Shown here: in pieces, positions 5,416 to 5,488 of the stretch
Position numbering within the stretch: position 1 is the stretch's first letter
Layout: every line of letters starts with the position of its first letter
DNA from: CAG-611 sp964487215
Lineage (GTDB): Bacteria > Bacillota_I > Bacilli_A > RF39 > UBA660
DNA: 5,488 nt
Assembly: GCA_964487215.1 (NCBI GenBank)
Contig: CAZAPU010000050.1
Span: 1-5,488 of the forward strand
Direction of reading: 5' to 3'
Position numbers and translations under genes: made by a program
The notes under the pieces: model-generated
Told to the model about the DNA's origin: nothing
Seen by the model: the letters and a program-made list of their open reading frames with translations, nothing else
Databases searched by the model: none

Positions 5416-5445
5416 ATTAGTTTTGTGTTAATATTAAAAAGCAAT

Positions 5446-5488
5446 GGACCCTTAGCTCAGTTGGTTAGAGCATCCGGCTCATAACCGG
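5446..5488 (+). tRNA. tRNA with CAT anticodon (elongator Met or Ile2), 5' part
   Basis: The 5' acceptor strand GGACCCT (5446-5452), T8-A9, the D arm AGCTCAGTTGGTTAGAGC, and the anticodon stem CCGG/CCGG around loop CTCATAA (5478-5484) are all clear. The anticodon is CAT (5480-5482). The first base G rules out an initiator of the kind at 60. The GGACC start and the GGTTAGAGCA D arm resemble the Firmicute Ile2 tRNA, whose C34 is modified to lysidine to read AUA, but elongator Met cannot be excluded because the 3' half is outside the window. Confidence 0.88.

Noticed and set aside
5403..5434. Promoter for the CAT-anticodon tRNA
   Set aside because: TTGATT (5403-5408) and TAATAT (5429-5434) are 20 bases apart and overlap the second hairpin; too weak to annotate, though some promoter is expected between 5416 and 5446.

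Overview
The window looks like a chromosomal segment of a very AT-rich, low-GC Gram-positive bacterium (Firmicutes/Bacilli, possibly a gut lineage such as RF39 or Erysipelotrichia; this placement is inference). The support is the AT richness, strong AGGAGG-type ribosome binding sites, tRNA genes that encode their own CCA end, U-rich intrinsic terminators, and a cdsA-rseP pair. Tryptophan is read from TGG, so nothing points to the mycoplasma code. All recognised genes lie on the + strand.

Layout. Positions 1-298 are the end of a tRNA cluster: Ser (3' part), initiator Met, Asp, Phe. A terminator (313-335) and a second hairpin with a T-run (377-403) separate it from cdsA (442-1239, CDP-diacylglycerol synthase) and rseP (1249-2295, site-2 intramembrane zinc protease). 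These two are translationally linked housekeeping envelope genes and end at a clear terminator (2304-2325). The dxr gene that lies between them in many Firmicutes is absent, as in streptococci and enterococci.

Positions 2326-4846 hold a compact bacteriocin-type locus that is more AT-rich than cdsA. A peptidase-containing ABC transporter (2361-4403; C39 protease, six membrane helices, ATPase) is followed without any gap by three overlapping small genes. The first two (4387-4524, 4524-4694) encode textbook double-glycine leader peptides (leader ending IVGG) whose mature parts contain GxxxG motifs, as in two-peptide class IIb bacteriocins. The third (4679-4846) has no such leader. It carries a basic N-terminus and one membrane helix, then a C-terminal tail that aligns without gaps to the C-terminus of the second peptide, including a shared FGTxIR motif and a cysteine. 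All three have exactly one cysteine, within four residues of the end. The transporter would cleave the leaders and export the peptides. The third product could be an immunity protein, a membrane-held mimic of peptide 2, or a third peptide released by another route. This trio is the most interesting part of the window.

A near-perfect extended -10 promoter (4856-4884) then drives an unrecognised 144-residue soluble protein (4932-5366). Two tandem terminators follow (5351-5415), and then the 5' part of a CAU-anticodon tRNA that runs off the end.
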